Shown piece after piece: positions 40,931 to 49,409 of a DNA stretch of 58,660 nucleotides. The stretch is from a virus. The stretch is from positions 1-58,660 of the IMG/VR virus record IMGVR_UViG_3300029327_000042. One strand, written 5' to 3'. Both the position numbers and the translations under genes were made by a program. Each line of letters begins with the position of its first letter. The stretch's first letter is position 1. A model generated the notes under the pieces. The model saw nothing but the letters and a program-made list of their open reading frames with translations, made no database searches and was not told the DNA's origin.

Positions 40931-40993
40931 CTAATCTCCCCGAACCTTTATCAGAACAAGAAATCTCTTCCTGAAGGGGTCCTTGCCAACCAT
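40931..40993 (-). pseudogene. Duplicated fragment of the repressor gene
   Basis: The minus strand reads MVGKDPFRKRFLVLIKVRGD and then stop, matching MVGKDEFRKKFLVLIKVRGD of the repressor (41,327-42,148), and the DNA is about 85 percent identical over some 65 bases. The repressor continues with S-M-S; here TCG is TAG, and the following ATG AGC starts the 40,930 gene. Confidence 0.8.
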
Positions 40994-41021
40994 GATTAAA
41001 AGCCGCCCAAGATCTTTCTCC

Positions 41022-41315
41022 TCAAGAAGTCTGGTAAACTGGAAGACCGATCCATCCATCAGGATGGGATACCGTTCGGTAGATCTTCCCATCTGCACGT
41101 AATTCGTAATCTGGGAGCCCGCACCAGCCCATCGGATGGGAGACGGTTCGATAGATTTTACCGTTTGGACGCAATTCGTAATCAGGAAGACCATTCCATC
41201 CATCGGGATGCGAAACGGTGCGGTAGATCTTGCCGTCATCGCGTAATTCGTAATCGGGTAATCCGCTCCAGCCGCTTGGATGGCTTACAGTTCGATTGAT
41301 TTTTTTTATTGTCAT
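41022..41315 (-). CDS. Tandem-repeat protein (four IYRTVSHP units)
   Basis: ATG at 41315 with AAGGAAGGA immediately upstream. The 97-residue protein is made almost entirely of four 23-residue repeats of the type GLPDYELRxDGKIYRTVSHP-x-GW, encoded by 69-base tandem units. The alternating hydrophobic/aromatic pattern suggests stacked beta hairpins. It ends in QTS shortly after the last unit. Only a structural or binding role can be proposed. Confidence 0.65.
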   Translation of the reverse strand: MTIKKINRTVSHPSGWSGLPDYELRDDGKIYRTVSHPDGWNGLPDYELRPNGKIYRTVSHPMGWCGLPDYELRADGKIYRTVSHPDGWIGLPVYQTS

Positions 41316-41326
41316 TCCTTCCTTTT

Positions 41327-42148
41327 CTAGTCGAATTCCTTCCCTGCCCAGCGGACTCGGCCGAGGATATATTGCTTAAGGGATCGGCCGGGCACCAAGT
41401 CAAATTCGAAGGGTCTGTAAACGGCAACATTGTCACTCATGCAGATAAGAGTCATCCGGCCGTCCTCCTTGCGGCTCAGCGCCAGGCGCTTAATCGCGGA
41501 GCTTCCGTCCGGCATTATTATCATGTAGATTGAGCCGGTGCGAACGTCTAACCGCTCCCCCTCGTAAGTGTCCACCATTACAACTTCACCTGGATTGATC
41601 GTGGGGCTCATCGAATCTCCCCGAACCTTTATCAGGACAAGAAATTTCTTCCTGAACTCATCTTTCCCAACCATCCGCTCGATCCACCATTTCTTGAACG
41701 GATATTGATCGGCGACCTCATCAAAGATGATTTCTCCTTCAGGTCCAGCGGCAACTCTCGATTCGAGTAGAGGTAAAAGCTCAAAATCCTCAGGCGATAA
41801 GCAGTTATAGGGCGCCTGCTGCTCGCTCAACTCCTCGCCCCGCCGCATTGGCCCCTCGCCGGAAAGCAGCCAGTCAGAAGAAATCCCATGCTTCTCGAAC
41901 GCTTCAACAATCCATTGAGCAGGAAGACGTTGTCTTTTTCTCGCAGATCCAAACGATCCGAGGGTCAGGTTTAAAATTTTCATCAGTTCTGTTGGATTTT
42001 TAGCACCGAGAGCACTGATAAGCCTCTCCAGTTTTGACTCGAATAGCGGATCAGGCTGGTTCGCTTGCTCTTCAGGATCAACCGAACCACCAAGCGAACT
42101 AGTTGGCTTGGTGGATTTGTGATCTATGCCGTTGTTTATATTAGACAT
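41327..42148 (-). CDS. Phage repressor, helix-turn-helix plus S24 peptidase
   Basis: From the ATG at 42148 (MSNINNGIDH) the protein has 273 residues. The N-terminal domain resembles CI-type repressors (PTELMKILNLTLGSFGSARK, then GISSDWLLSGEGPM). The C-terminal LexA/S24 domain has the Ala-Gly cleavage site (VAAGPEG, near 132), the nucleophile Ser in GDSMSPT (near 177) and the general-base Lys in SAIKRL (near 216). It should hold lysogeny and be inactivated through RecA-stimulated self-cleavage. Divergent from the early operon across a 122-base operator region. Confidence 0.85.
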   Translation of the reverse strand: MSNINNGIDHKSTKPTSSLGGSVDPEEQANQPDPLFESKLERLISALGAKNPTELMKILNLTLGSFGSARKRQRLPAQWIVEAFEKHGISSDWLLSGEGPMRRGEELSEQQAPYNCLSPEDFELLPLLESRVAAGPEGEIIFDEVADQYPFKKWWIERMVGKDEFRKKFLVLIKVRGDSMSPTINPGEVVMVDTYEGERLDVRTGSIYMIIMPDGSSAIKRLALSRKEDGRMTLICMSDNVAVYRPFEFDLVPGRSLKQYILGRVRWAGKEFD

Positions 42149-42270
42149 AATGTTACACCGCCCAAAAGTGATAAAAATCCACGTTGCGAACAAAATATTC
42201 ATTGACTCACTAATGAAAATCATTAGAATGCTGTAACATACGTTTCAATCACAAATTACAGGATTCGGAC
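42149..42270. promoter_or_regulatory. Immunity operator region
   Basis: The gap between repressor and early genes contains the inverted repeat CTAATGA-AAA-TCATTAG (42,210-42,226), and TGTTACA / TGTAACA sites near 42,152 and 42,232. These are probable repressor and early-regulator binding sites for divergent promoters. Confidence 0.6.
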
Positions 42271-42717
42271 ATGGCAATCAATGGGAATACGAAACCAAAT
42301 TTCGGACAGCCGGGGCGGCAATTGACCCTCCGCGACCAGATGAGCCTTGATCCGACCGATCTCCTGAAGGCAGCGATGCGGGAAGCCGTGAATAATTCAG
42401 GGCTTTCACGCTCCCAGGTAGTTGAAGAAATGAACAGGCTGTCAGCAATTGCCGGGCTGGGTGTCCGGGTGAGCGAGGCGATGCTCGATAAATGGATCGC
42501 GCGAGGTTCCAAAGGCCACATCATACCTGTCAGGGACCTGCCTATTTTTTGCCAGGTTGTTGGGTCGATCTTGCCTCTCCAGGCTCTTATGCCTTCCGGC
42601 GTTGAAATCATCGCCGGAGATGACCTGAAGCTTTTGAGATGGGCCAGGGCTGAATCGGAAAAGAGAAAGGCCGCAAGACAAGCCAGGCGGTTCGCCGAGG
42701 AGGCCGGAATCCGATGA
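42271..42717 (+). CDS. Early phage regulatory protein
   Basis: A 148-residue protein, first gene to the right of the operator. A helical segment (DLLKAAMREAVNNSGLSRSQVVEEMNRL) is split here over residues 28-55 and resembles the Mu-like CII/early regulators that prevent repression. Later VSEAMLDKWIARGSKGHIIPVRD and DLPIFCQVVGS suggest a DNA-binding fold. Its stop overlaps the next start (ATGA). Confidence 0.65.
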   Translation: MAINGNTKPNFGQPGRQLTLRDQMSLDPTDLLKAAMREAVNNSGLSRSQVVEEMNRLSAIAGLGVRVSEAMLDKWIARGSKGHIIPVRDLPIFCQVVGSILPLQALMPSGVEIIAGDDLKLLRWARAESEKRKAARQARRFAEEAGIR

Positions 42718-42905
42718 GACCCGAATGGCAGCTTAAAGGCATCAAAAAGTGGTTGATCGATTTGAACATGACGCAAGATCAGATCGCAAAGGCCGCAGGT
42801 GTGAGCCGCCCCCTGGTTAGCCTCACCATTTCAGGCCGAAGGAAGAATAAACAAGTGATTGACTTCCTTTTATCTAAAGGGTGCCCGAGGAACTTGCTCG
42901 ATTGA
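42714..42905 (+). CDS. Ner-like helix-turn-helix protein
   Basis: A 63-residue protein of one helix-turn-helix domain (IKKWLIDLNMTQDQIAKAAGVSRPLVSLTISG). Mu-like phages encode Ner at this place, which turns down early transcription and repressor synthesis. It is coupled to the upstream gene by an ATGA overlap. Confidence 0.75.
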   Translation: MRPEWQLKGIKKWLIDLNMTQDQIAKAAGVSRPLVSLTISGRRKNKQVIDFLLSKGCPRNLLD

Positions 42906-42931
42906 TCTTTAGCGGCGGAGGCCGAAATCAG

Positions 42932-45214
42932 ATGAACGACCGGGTAACAGTAAAGGATCTAGCGGCGTCGCTCGGGATAACCGAACGGGCGGTGCAGAAA
43001 AAAGCGAAGGAGAAGAACTGGCCGGCGCAGGATTCCACAAATCCAAAGGGCGGTCGGCCGATCAAAACTTTCCCGCTTTCAATCCTTTCCAGGGAAGACC
43101 AGGAAAAGGTAGCTAAGCATCGCCTGGAGGAGCGGCTCCGAAATCCCATGTACCTGGTCGACAAAAATGCCCAGTCCTCCGCAAGCAAAAACGCCGGTTT
43201 GTCAATTCCAAATGCCGGTTTGTCAAATCCGCCCACCGTTCCCGGACAGATGACATCCGGTACAGGTTTAACAAACTCAAACAAACAGGCCGCCCCTCCG
43301 GCTCGGTCCGACCAGGTTGGGCTTGCAAAGTTCAACCTGGTCACCGCCTGGAGAAACCTCCTTGAGTCGCAGCCTCACGGCAAAAAGATCGAGGCGACCC
43401 AGGCGTTTTTGCTTGCGTACAACTCGGGGCGGCTGCTTCCCGGACCCTTCGCCCTGGTCGGGCCAATGGCATCGGGCACACTCCGCGATCTTGACAAAAA
43501 ACTCCGGGCGTCTCGCGATCAAAATAACGGCGTCGAGGACTACCACGCGATATGCGACGGTCGCGGCGGGTGGCGAAAGCACGGGACCACCTTGTGGAGG
43601 CAGAGATCGCTTTCGAATGAGGCCAAAGATGTCTTCTTGTCATGCTGGCTTCGGCCCGAACAACCCACGGTCGCGCTCGCGATCCGCGCCGCCAGGATGA
43701 TGCTGGAGAAGCGCGGAACGCCGGAACCATCCGACGACCGCACCTGGCGAAGATGGCTCGAAGACTGGTCCAAAAGATCTCAGCATATAATAGTGCTCGC
43801 ACGCGAGGGCGAAAAAGCCTACCGAGACAAGGTCGGCCCCTATATCACACGCGACGACTCGATGCTTGAGCCCGGCCAGGTGCTCATTGCAGACGGCCAC
43901 GATCTAAACTTCCAGATCCTGCACCCCCAAACCGGGAAGCCCTCGCGCCTCAAGCTGGTGATGTTTTTCGACTGGGCATCGCGCATGCCGGTCGGCTGGC
44001 AGATCATGCCCACCGAGAACTCGGTCGTCATCCACGCGGCCCTTCGCAACGCGATCATAGCCCTGGGCAAGGTGCCGGATGTCGTCTATCTCGATAACGG
44101 CAAGGCATTCAAGGCCAAGGTTTTTACCGATTCGAGCCCGGATCTTACCGAATTTACCGGCATCTACGCCCGCCTCGGGATCGCCACGCAGTTCGCGCAG
44201 CCCTACAACGCCCGCGCAAAGATTATCGAGCGGTTTTTCCAGACGCTAAACGAGCAGTTCGAGCGGCTGATGTCTAGCTACACCGGGGCATCGATTGCCG
44301 ATAAGCCGGCCTGGACCTCCCGAAACGAAAAATTCCACAAGGCCATGCACGCCAAACGCACGGGCGGCTGGGTCCCCGACATCCGGGAAGCCGCCTGGCT
44401 CGTATCGCTCTACATCCAGTGGTACTCGCAGCAGGAACACTCCGGGATCAACTTCCAAAAACCGGCCGACCTGCTCGCCGCCGGCAGGGGTCCCGGAGTG
44501 GACGTCGCCGACCTCAACTACAGGATGCTTTGGGAAAAGACTGCTGTTCCGCACCGCTGCCGGGTGACCCTCTTTGGAATCGACTACGAATCGGACTGCC
44601 TGCACGGCTACGCGGACAAGGTTGTGGTCAAGTACGACTGCTCCGACCTCGCAAAAATCTGGTTCTACACGGCTGACCGCGAGTACCTCGGCGAGGGCCT
44701 CCCCGTCCAGGCGCTAAACCCAATCGCCCGCCAGCTCGGAGACCAGGTGGGAGTCGACCAGGTCAAATCGGCTATTGCTCGCCAGCGCAGCCTGGCCAAG
44801 CAGACAAAAGCCGGCCTGCTGGAACTCGGGGCTTCGAATGAAACAGCCGAAGGACTTTCGGCCCTGCCCTGGCGGCAAAAAGCTGCGGTGCTTCCAGGAG
44901 GGAAATCAGAATCAGCGCAACCCAAGCTCGAAGCGCCCATGCCCGAAGAGGAGAAGGCACGTCTTGAGCTGGTTGCCAGCCGGGCCGAGGCCGAGATCCG
45001 CAGGGAAGAAGAGTCAAGGCCCGAACTGGAGCGCCCCGAGCAATTCCGCAGCCCGGCAGAGAGGTTCGAGTGGTGCTGGAGGGCTCAACACCAGCACAAA
45101 GCCGAGCTGACCCACGAAGAGCAGGCGTTTATGGCCTGGTACCAGACTACTGAAGAATTCCAGACGGTCTGTCGGCAGCGGATTGAAGACCTTGAGATGA
45201 TTTACTGCCAATAA
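42932..45214 (+). CDS. MuA-type DDE transposase
   Basis: From the ATG at 42932 the protein has 760 residues; a GTG at 42881 is an alternative. An N-terminal winged DNA-binding domain (VTVKDLAASLGITERAVQKK) is followed by end-binding domains, then the catalytic core with D in IADGHD (near 320), D in YLDNGK (near 386) and E in KIIERFFQTL (near 431). The C-terminal basic region and the MuB-interaction tail follow. It should catalyse transposition of the prophage with target choice by the MuB-type ATPase downstream. Confidence 0.9.
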   Translation: MNDRVTVKDLAASLGITERAVQKKAKEKNWPAQDSTNPKGGRPIKTFPLSILSREDQEKVAKHRLEERLRNPMYLVDKNAQSSASKNAGLSIPNAGLSNPPTVPGQMTSGTGLTNSNKQAAPPARSDQVGLAKFNLVTAWRNLLESQPHGKKIEATQAFLLAYNSGRLLPGPFALVGPMASGTLRDLDKKLRASRDQNNGVEDYHAICDGRGGWRKHGTTLWRQRSLSNEAKDVFLSCWLRPEQPTVALAIRAARMMLEKRGTPEPSDDRTWRRWLEDWSKRSQHIIVLAREGEKAYRDKVGPYITRDDSMLEPGQVLIADGHDLNFQILHPQTGKPSRLKLVMFFDWASRMPVGWQIMPTENSVVIHAALRNAIIALGKVPDVVYLDNGKAFKAKVFTDSSPDLTEFTGIYARLGIATQFAQPYNARAKIIERFFQTLNEQFERLMSSYTGASIADKPAWTSRNEKFHKAMHAKRTGGWVPDIREAAWLVSLYIQWYSQQEHSGINFQKPADLLAAGRGPGVDVADLNYRMLWEKTAVPHRCRVTLFGIDYESDCLHGYADKVVVKYDCSDLAKIWFYTADREYLGEGLPVQALNPIARQLGDQVGVDQVKSAIARQRSLAKQTKAGLLELGASNETAEGLSALPWRQKAAVLPGGKSESAQPKLEAPMPEEEKARLELVASRAEAEIRREEESRPELERPEQFRSPAERFEWCWRAQHQHKAELTHEEQAFMAWYQTTEEFQTVCRQRIEDLEMIYCQ

Positions 45215-45238
45215 CGCGCCTTTCAGTCGTTTAGCTGA

Positions 45239-45511
45239 ATGACTGAAAAAGGGACAAAAATGGAAATTATTGGAGAGATCACAGAGCGTGCCGCAGAAGT
45301 CCTGGGCGGCTATCAACTGGTAACCGAGCATGACTTGCGCGACGTAATCACTGACATGATCGAGCGTCTTGGGTCGCAGACCGCTGTTGCAAGGGAACTC
45401 GGGGTATCGGTGGTTTATCTGAATGATGTGCTGCACGGGAAACGGGGATTGGGAATGAAGCTCGCCGAAGGGCTCGGCTGGGAGAAGATCGAGATCTACA
45501 GGAGGAAGTAA
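45239..45511 (+). CDS. Small helix-turn-helix phage protein
   Basis: A 90-residue protein with a compact helix-turn-helix (SQTAVARELGVSVVYLNDVLHGKRG). An inner start at 45260 is possible. It lies between transposase and ATPase genes, and a perfect 24-base palindrome follows its stop, which may be its own binding site. Confidence 0.65.
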   Translation: MTEKGTKMEIIGEITERAAEVLGGYQLVTEHDLRDVITDMIERLGSQTAVARELGVSVVYLNDVLHGKRGLGMKLAEGLGWEKIEIYRRK

Positions 45512-45516
45512 CGCCA

Positions 45517-45540
45517 AAAATTGCGAAATTTCGCAATTTT
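45517..45540. promoter_or_regulatory. Perfect 24-base palindrome
   Basis: AAAATTGCGAAA followed directly by its reverse complement, without spacer, between the helix-turn-helix gene and the ATPase gene. A dimeric regulator site is the simplest reading; a terminator is less likely because the T tract is short and the loop would be absent. Confidence 0.65.
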
Positions 45541-45560
45541 CAAACAGGGGGGGAACAGGC

Positions 45561-46277
45561 ATGAAAGCGGTATTTGTCGAAACGCGGAACACGGTGCGCG
45601 CCAGGGAAGCGCTCTCCGTGCTTGAAGACATCGAAGGCGGGCAGCCGGGGCTGGCTTGTTTTTACGGCGAGGCCGGGCGGGGCAAGACCATCTTTGCGCG
45701 CCACTACACCGTCCAGACCGGGGCCGTCTACCTGCGAGTGCTCGAAGACTGGACGCCTCGGGCCATGCTGGCAGCTCTTTGCAGGCAGCTCAACGGGTCC
45801 GAACCCAACTCGGTTGACCGGTGCAAGCGCATGGCCTGCGAGCAGCTCGAAACTCAGCGCCGCACCCTCCTGGTCGATGAGGTTGACCGCCTCTCGGTTA
45901 ATCTCATCGAGCATCTTCGGGACATACACGATATCTCAGGGGTCCCTGTAATACTAATTGGAGAGCAGCATCTTTTCCCCATTCTAAACGCCAGAAAGCG
46001 CCTCTGGTCCCGCGTCACTCAGGTGGTCGAGTTCAAGGCCATCTCCACCGAAGATATCATCCTTTATGCCATGAGGGCCGCCGACCTGAAGCTCCATCCA
46101 GAGGTGGCGGCAAGGATCGAATCGCGCTCCGGCGGAGATTTCCGCCTGGTCTTCTCCGACATCCGGGACTGCGAACAGATGGCGCGGGCTGCCGGGACAA
46201 AGACCGTCGATATCAAAATGGTGCAATCACTTTCCTCGCGTCGGCCTGGAGCAAGTGGAGGCCGCAATGGAAACTGA
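45561..46277 (+). CDS. MuB-type AAA ATPase, transposition target protein
   Basis: The 238-residue protein has Walker A GEAGRGKT near 37, Walker B LLVDEVDRL near 100, sensor and lid helices as in MuB and ExeA-like ATPases. It lacks the N-terminal helix-turn-helix of Mu B (312 residues), which the separate 45,239 protein might replace. It should form filaments on target DNA and stimulate MuA. Confidence 0.85.
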   Translation: MKAVFVETRNTVRAREALSVLEDIEGGQPGLACFYGEAGRGKTIFARHYTVQTGAVYLRVLEDWTPRAMLAALCRQLNGSEPNSVDRCKRMACEQLETQRRTLLVDEVDRLSVNLIEHLRDIHDISGVPVILIGEQHLFPILNARKRLWSRVTQVVEFKAISTEDIILYAMRAADLKLHPEVAARIESRSGGDFRLVFSDIRDCEQMARAAGTKTVDIKMVQSLSSRRPGASGGRNGN

Positions 46278-46869
46278 GCGCAGAAAATGCGGCAGAAAGC
46301 TCAATTCGGAGACCGAGCAAATCAGGCAGGCGCTTGCCGCAATGGGTACCGCCACAACTCGGCAGCTCCGTGACATGGGGTTTTCCAGGGCCAAGATCGA
46401 CATCGCAATCGAGACCTTTCGACGGCAAAAATGCGTCATGCGAATATCGAGGGCGACCTACCAGTATGTGCCGGAGCGACGGCCGGCGCGCGAAGCGCCC
46501 CTGGAGGACCGCATCTGGCACGCGATGAGGATCAACCCAAAGTGGAGCTGCTCGGACATTGCCATCCAGGCCGGAACGACTGTCTCCTATGTCTACAAAC
46601 GCTTACGTGAATACCGTGCGGAAGAATTCATAGCACGAGCTGGTTTGAGAGGGCTTGAGAGGCTCTGGAAGCTCACCATCAAAGGCCATGAGCATATCGA
46701 GCGCCCCGAGGTCGAATTTTTCGAGCCGGACCCGCTCGTCCTTCTTGCGGCCAAGATCAACAAGCTGGTTGCAACCGGCATGGCTCAGCGCTTTGCCGAC
46801 GCGAACGAAGCCGCAAAAGCGGCATGCTCGGAACTCCGGGACAAGCTCGAGGAGATAGCATGCTTGTAA
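46267..46869 (+). CDS. Winged-helix early phage protein
   Basis: GGAGG five bases before the ATG at 46267 fixes the start. The 200-residue protein contains two helix-turn-helix-like units (ATTRQLRDMGFSRAKIDIAIETF and WSCSDIAIQAGTTVSYVYKRL, each shown in part) and a helical C-terminus. It is coupled to the preceding gene by 11 bases overlap. Likely a DNA-binding early protein; exact function unknown. Confidence 0.6.
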   Translation: METERRKCGRKLNSETEQIRQALAAMGTATTRQLRDMGFSRAKIDIAIETFRRQKCVMRISRATYQYVPERRPAREAPLEDRIWHAMRINPKWSCSDIAIQAGTTVSYVYKRLREYRAEEFIARAGLRGLERLWKLTIKGHEHIERPEVEFFEPDPLVLLAAKINKLVATGMAQRFADANEAAKAACSELRDKLEEIACL

Positions 46870-47195
46870 GGACCTTCACGCGGCACTTTGTAAAAATGTG
46901 GTGCCAGTGGCGCGGGGGCTTCCCGGACATCGAGGAAGTAAACCGCCTGATATCCGAAGGCCAGCAGCTACGGCCTCAGCTCTTGCTCTTTAAGCGCATG
47001 CCCGACGGCACTTACCGCGACTACATGCTCCTGGCCGAACACTGGAACAACGAAGCCGGCGTGGTCATGCGAATCGATGAAGCAAACGGGACGGCTGTCA
47101 CGATAATCGCCGCTGGGCGGCGAAAGGAATTCAGCCGGTATTTTCCCACCCGAAAACGGTCCACGGAGAACGGCCATGCCAAGACCTCTGCCTAA
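46860..47195 (+). CDS. Hypothetical early phage protein
   Basis: A protein of 111 residues starting inside the end of the preceding gene. It has a mixed alpha/beta pattern (LVRTFTRHFVKMWCQW, then VVMRIDEANGTAVTIIAAG) and a basic tail that overlaps GemA by 20 bases. No family recognised. Confidence 0.6.
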   Translation: MLVRTFTRHFVKMWCQWRGGFPDIEEVNRLISEGQQLRPQLLLFKRMPDGTYRDYMLLAEHWNNEAGVVMRIDEANGTAVTIIAAGRRKEFSRYFPTRKRSTENGHAKTSA

Positions 47196-47640
47196 GATCG
47201 GAAACAAGGAAAAGGCGCTGATTCACGTGGCTAAATCGAAGCTCGGCCTCTCCGAGGACGCTTACCGCGAGATGCTGGCAAGCGTCGGCGTGACCTCTTC
47301 TAGGGACCTGAACGTGCTCCAGTTCGAAGAACTGCTGGGCAGGCTGGAAGCGGGGGGATTTGTATCGAGCCGGGCGCCCCGCTCGGCCGATGGGAAGTCC
47401 CGCAAGCGGGTTAAGCCTGCAGACGGGAGAGGCCCCCTGCTTCGGAAGATCCGGGCGATCCTCGCCGATACGGGCCTCACTGAAGAGTACGCCCTGGGCA
47501 TCGCCGCCAAGATGGGTTTTTGTGCGACCGCGCTCGAATGGCTTCATCCAGACTCGCTCTGGAGGGTGGCCGCGGCGCTGTCCATCTATCAAAAGCGCAA
47601 GAAAACAAAGGAGGGAACAGGCAATGAACGAAATGTGTAG
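47176..47640 (+). CDS. GemA / gp16-like DUF1018 regulatory protein
   Basis: The 154-residue protein starts with IGNKEKALIHVAKSKLGLSEDAYREML, the conserved opening of DUF1018 (Mu gp16, GemA), and ends with a helical block around ALEWLHPDSLWRVAAAL. In Mu, GemA alters host gene expression and gyrase use. Position in the early operon agrees with the family. Confidence 0.8.
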   Translation: MPRPLPKIGNKEKALIHVAKSKLGLSEDAYREMLASVGVTSSRDLNVLQFEELLGRLEAGGFVSSRAPRSADGKSRKRVKPADGRGPLLRKIRAILADTGLTEEYALGIAAKMGFCATALEWLHPDSLWRVAAALSIYQKRKKTKEGTGNERNV

Positions 47641-47920
47641 AGGCGAAGATATTACCAGGCCCCCTTTTCGCAAGGCCGGGCGCGGTATTACCCAAGACCA
47701 CATACTCGTAACCGACGAACTGATCGACTCTTTGGCCAATCGATTTCTGGATGGCAGGGTTCGCGAAATTACCGGATGCACGTTCGAACTCTACATCCTG
47801 CACCCGGAGGCGTGGGAGCGGATCGCAAAGGCCCTCAGGGAGGGCAAGGCGGTCCGATACCAGAAGGGCTATCCGGAAATCATCGAAGTGATTGTGCCCG
47901 GAAGGTCAGTCGTCGACTAG
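47624..47920 (+). CDS. Hypothetical phage protein
   Basis: The ATG at 47624 is preceded by GGGAACAGGCA, one of five nearly identical start contexts in this operon. The 98-residue protein (ILVTDELIDSLANRFLDG, then YPEIIEVIVPG) has no recognised family. It overlaps GemA by 17 bases. Confidence 0.6.
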   Translation: MNEMCRGEDITRPPFRKAGRGITQDHILVTDELIDSLANRFLDGRVREITGCTFELYILHPEAWERIAKALREGKAVRYQKGYPEIIEVIVPGRSVVD

Positions 47921-47932
47921 AAAGGATCCGGC

Positions 47933-48307
47933 GTGAGCAACGATCCCGAAAACAGGCTGCTTAAAGCTTTGTCCCACCATCACGGCCGTGCCAGGGCGAT
48001 CTCGATGCCCGCACTTTTCCATGCCGTCTACGACAAGCCGATGGGTGACAAGATCAATGGGACCCGAGCCCTGCGCGACCTGGTGACGAAGTTGCGCAAG
48101 GAAGGGATCCCCATTTGTTCTACCGCCTCTCAGGACGGCGGGGGCTACTACCTTGCCAGCGCCGGGTCCGACCTCGATGAATACTGCCGCAAGCTCAAAA
48201 TCCAGGGTCTCAAAAAGCTCGCCATAGTTGCCAAGCTGCAAAACAGGGCACTGCCGGAATTGATCGGGCAAATATCGATCAACCTGGCCAGGGACGAAAA
48301 GATCTAG
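47933..48307 (+). CDS. Winged-helix-like phage protein, GTG start
   Basis: A 124-residue protein with a winged-helix pattern (GTRALRDLVTKLRKEGIPICST, then GGGYYLAS), similar to restriction-type or transcriptional wHTH modules in phage early regions, and a helical tail. The GTG at 47933 stands directly after the previous gene. Role probably regulatory. Confidence 0.6.
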   Translation: MSNDPENRLLKALSHHHGRARAISMPALFHAVYDKPMGDKINGTRALRDLVTKLRKEGIPICSTASQDGGGYYLASAGSDLDEYCRKLKIQGLKKLAIVAKLQNRALPELIGQISINLARDEKI

Positions 48308-48325
48308 CTGCAAAGGGAGACAGGC

Positions 48326-48439
48326 ATGTTTCAGCGCATAAGGCTTTTTCTCTACATTTGGTGGCGCAATGACTGCTCGATATCAATGGCCTGGTGGCTG
48401 GCGGGCAACGTCGAGAAGTTCTGCGAGGATTCAGATTAG
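48326..48439 (+). CDS. Tiny Trp-rich phage protein, 37 residues
   Basis: ATG at 48326 with the recurrent GGGAGACAGGC start context. The short protein is Trp-rich (LYIWWRNDCSISMAWWLAG) and could be membrane-active or a small inhibitor. No family known. The GC-rich gap 48,440-48,525 shows a hairpin but no gene. Confidence 0.45.
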   Translation: MFQRIRLFLYIWWRNDCSISMAWWLAGNVEKFCEDSD

Positions 48440-48525
48440 CCGCGGGGGACGCGGAGAGCGCGGAAACATAACTCCGCGCCCTCTGAGTCCTCTGCGGTGA
48501 ATCAAAAATAGAAAGGGAAACAGGC

Positions 48526-49026
48526 ATGGCTGAACCGGCAAGAAAACTTGATTATCCGACCGCTGCCCACAAGATCGCGGACGGATACCTGGAAGACATC
48601 GCGGCAACCACGCTGGCGCTTAAGAAAATGGAAGTTGAATGGAAGGCCGAACTCGATCAGCTGGCCACCAGGTGGAAGGCCAAAATGGCCCCGCAGAAGG
48701 CCCTGCTCGGCGAGCTTGAAGTCCAGATCGAAAAGCACATGAAGGTCAACCGGAATCAGCTTTTCGACGGTACCGACCGGGTCGACCTGGCAAACGGGGC
48801 TCTCATCTTTGCCGTTATCAAGAGGGTCAAGCGCGCGCGAAACCTCCTGGAGCGCCTTGAGAAGATCAATGCCGATGATGCGATCGCGATCACCAAGTCG
48901 GTTGATTGGGAGAAGCTCGAAACATGGACAGACGAGCGGCTGCTCGAAATCGGGACAGAGCGCGTCAAGGAGGACAAGTTCTCGTGGGAACTCCGGGAGG
49001 ATAAGAATGGGCCTGCCAAAAATTAA
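48526..49026 (+). CDS. Gam-like host-nuclease inhibitor
   Basis: A 166-residue protein of the Mu Gam type: coiled-coil first half (ATTLALKKMEVEWKAELDQL), then the DNA-binding core (LANGALIFAVIKRVKRARN) and VDWEKLETW near the end. Gam binds free DNA ends as a Ku-like dimer and protects them from RecBCD. The start has the recurrent GGGAAACAGGC context. Confidence 0.8.
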   Translation: MAEPARKLDYPTAAHKIADGYLEDIAATTLALKKMEVEWKAELDQLATRWKAKMAPQKALLGELEVQIEKHMKVNRNQLFDGTDRVDLANGALIFAVIKRVKRARNLLERLEKINADDAIAITKSVDWEKLETWTDERLLEIGTERVKEDKFSWELREDKNGPAKN

Positions 49027-49333
49027 TATCGGACTGGCAAGGAGGGGGCGGGGCGGCTCGTTAGCGGAGCTTTTGCTTGGAGTGGAAGGCCGCGAAGGCT
49101 CAACTGCATTGATTGATGGTTATGCAACCCCTCGCGATGCATGCCGAAGCGCTGCGAAAAAACTTCGCATCCTCGCGGAAAAGTTCGAGCTGCTCGGGCA
49201 ACAGAAAGATCAGTACCGAGCGTCGGTGCAGGATCGCATCAATAAGATGACGGCATCCGGAAGGGCCTCCGCGCTCGGAGCCTGCCCCGGCAGCGCTTTT
49301 GAGCCGGGGGAGTCTGCGGTTAACGAAGATTAG
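49007..49333 (+). CDS. Hypothetical phage protein
   Basis: The ATG at 49007 lies within the end of the Gam gene. The 108-residue protein has a basic N-terminus, then helices (RDACRSAAKKLRILAEKFELLG) and a polar tail. No family recognised. Confidence 0.55.
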   Translation: MGLPKINIGLARRGRGGSLAELLLGVEGREGSTALIDGYATPRDACRSAAKKLRILAEKFELLGQQKDQYRASVQDRINKMTASGRASALGACPGSAFEPGESAVNED

Positions 49334-49346
49334 GAAAGGCGAGACG

Positions 49347-49409
49347 ATGGGAAAACAGGCGGGGGGGGGCACTTGCCGGCGCTGTCAGAAACTAAAGAAA
49401 AAGGGGTAG
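49347..49409 (+). CDS. Possible 20-residue peptide
   Basis: A tiny frame with a GGAAAGGCGA site before its ATG: Gly-rich start, one C-x2-RC-type cysteine pair, Lys-rich end. It could be a true mini-protein or part of a leader for the following gene. Confidence 0.3.
   Translation: MGKQAGGGTCRRCQKLKKKG

Noticed and set aside
41050-41300. CRISPR-like tandem repeats
   Set aside because: The 69-base units are contiguous, without spacers, and encode a regular protein repeat.
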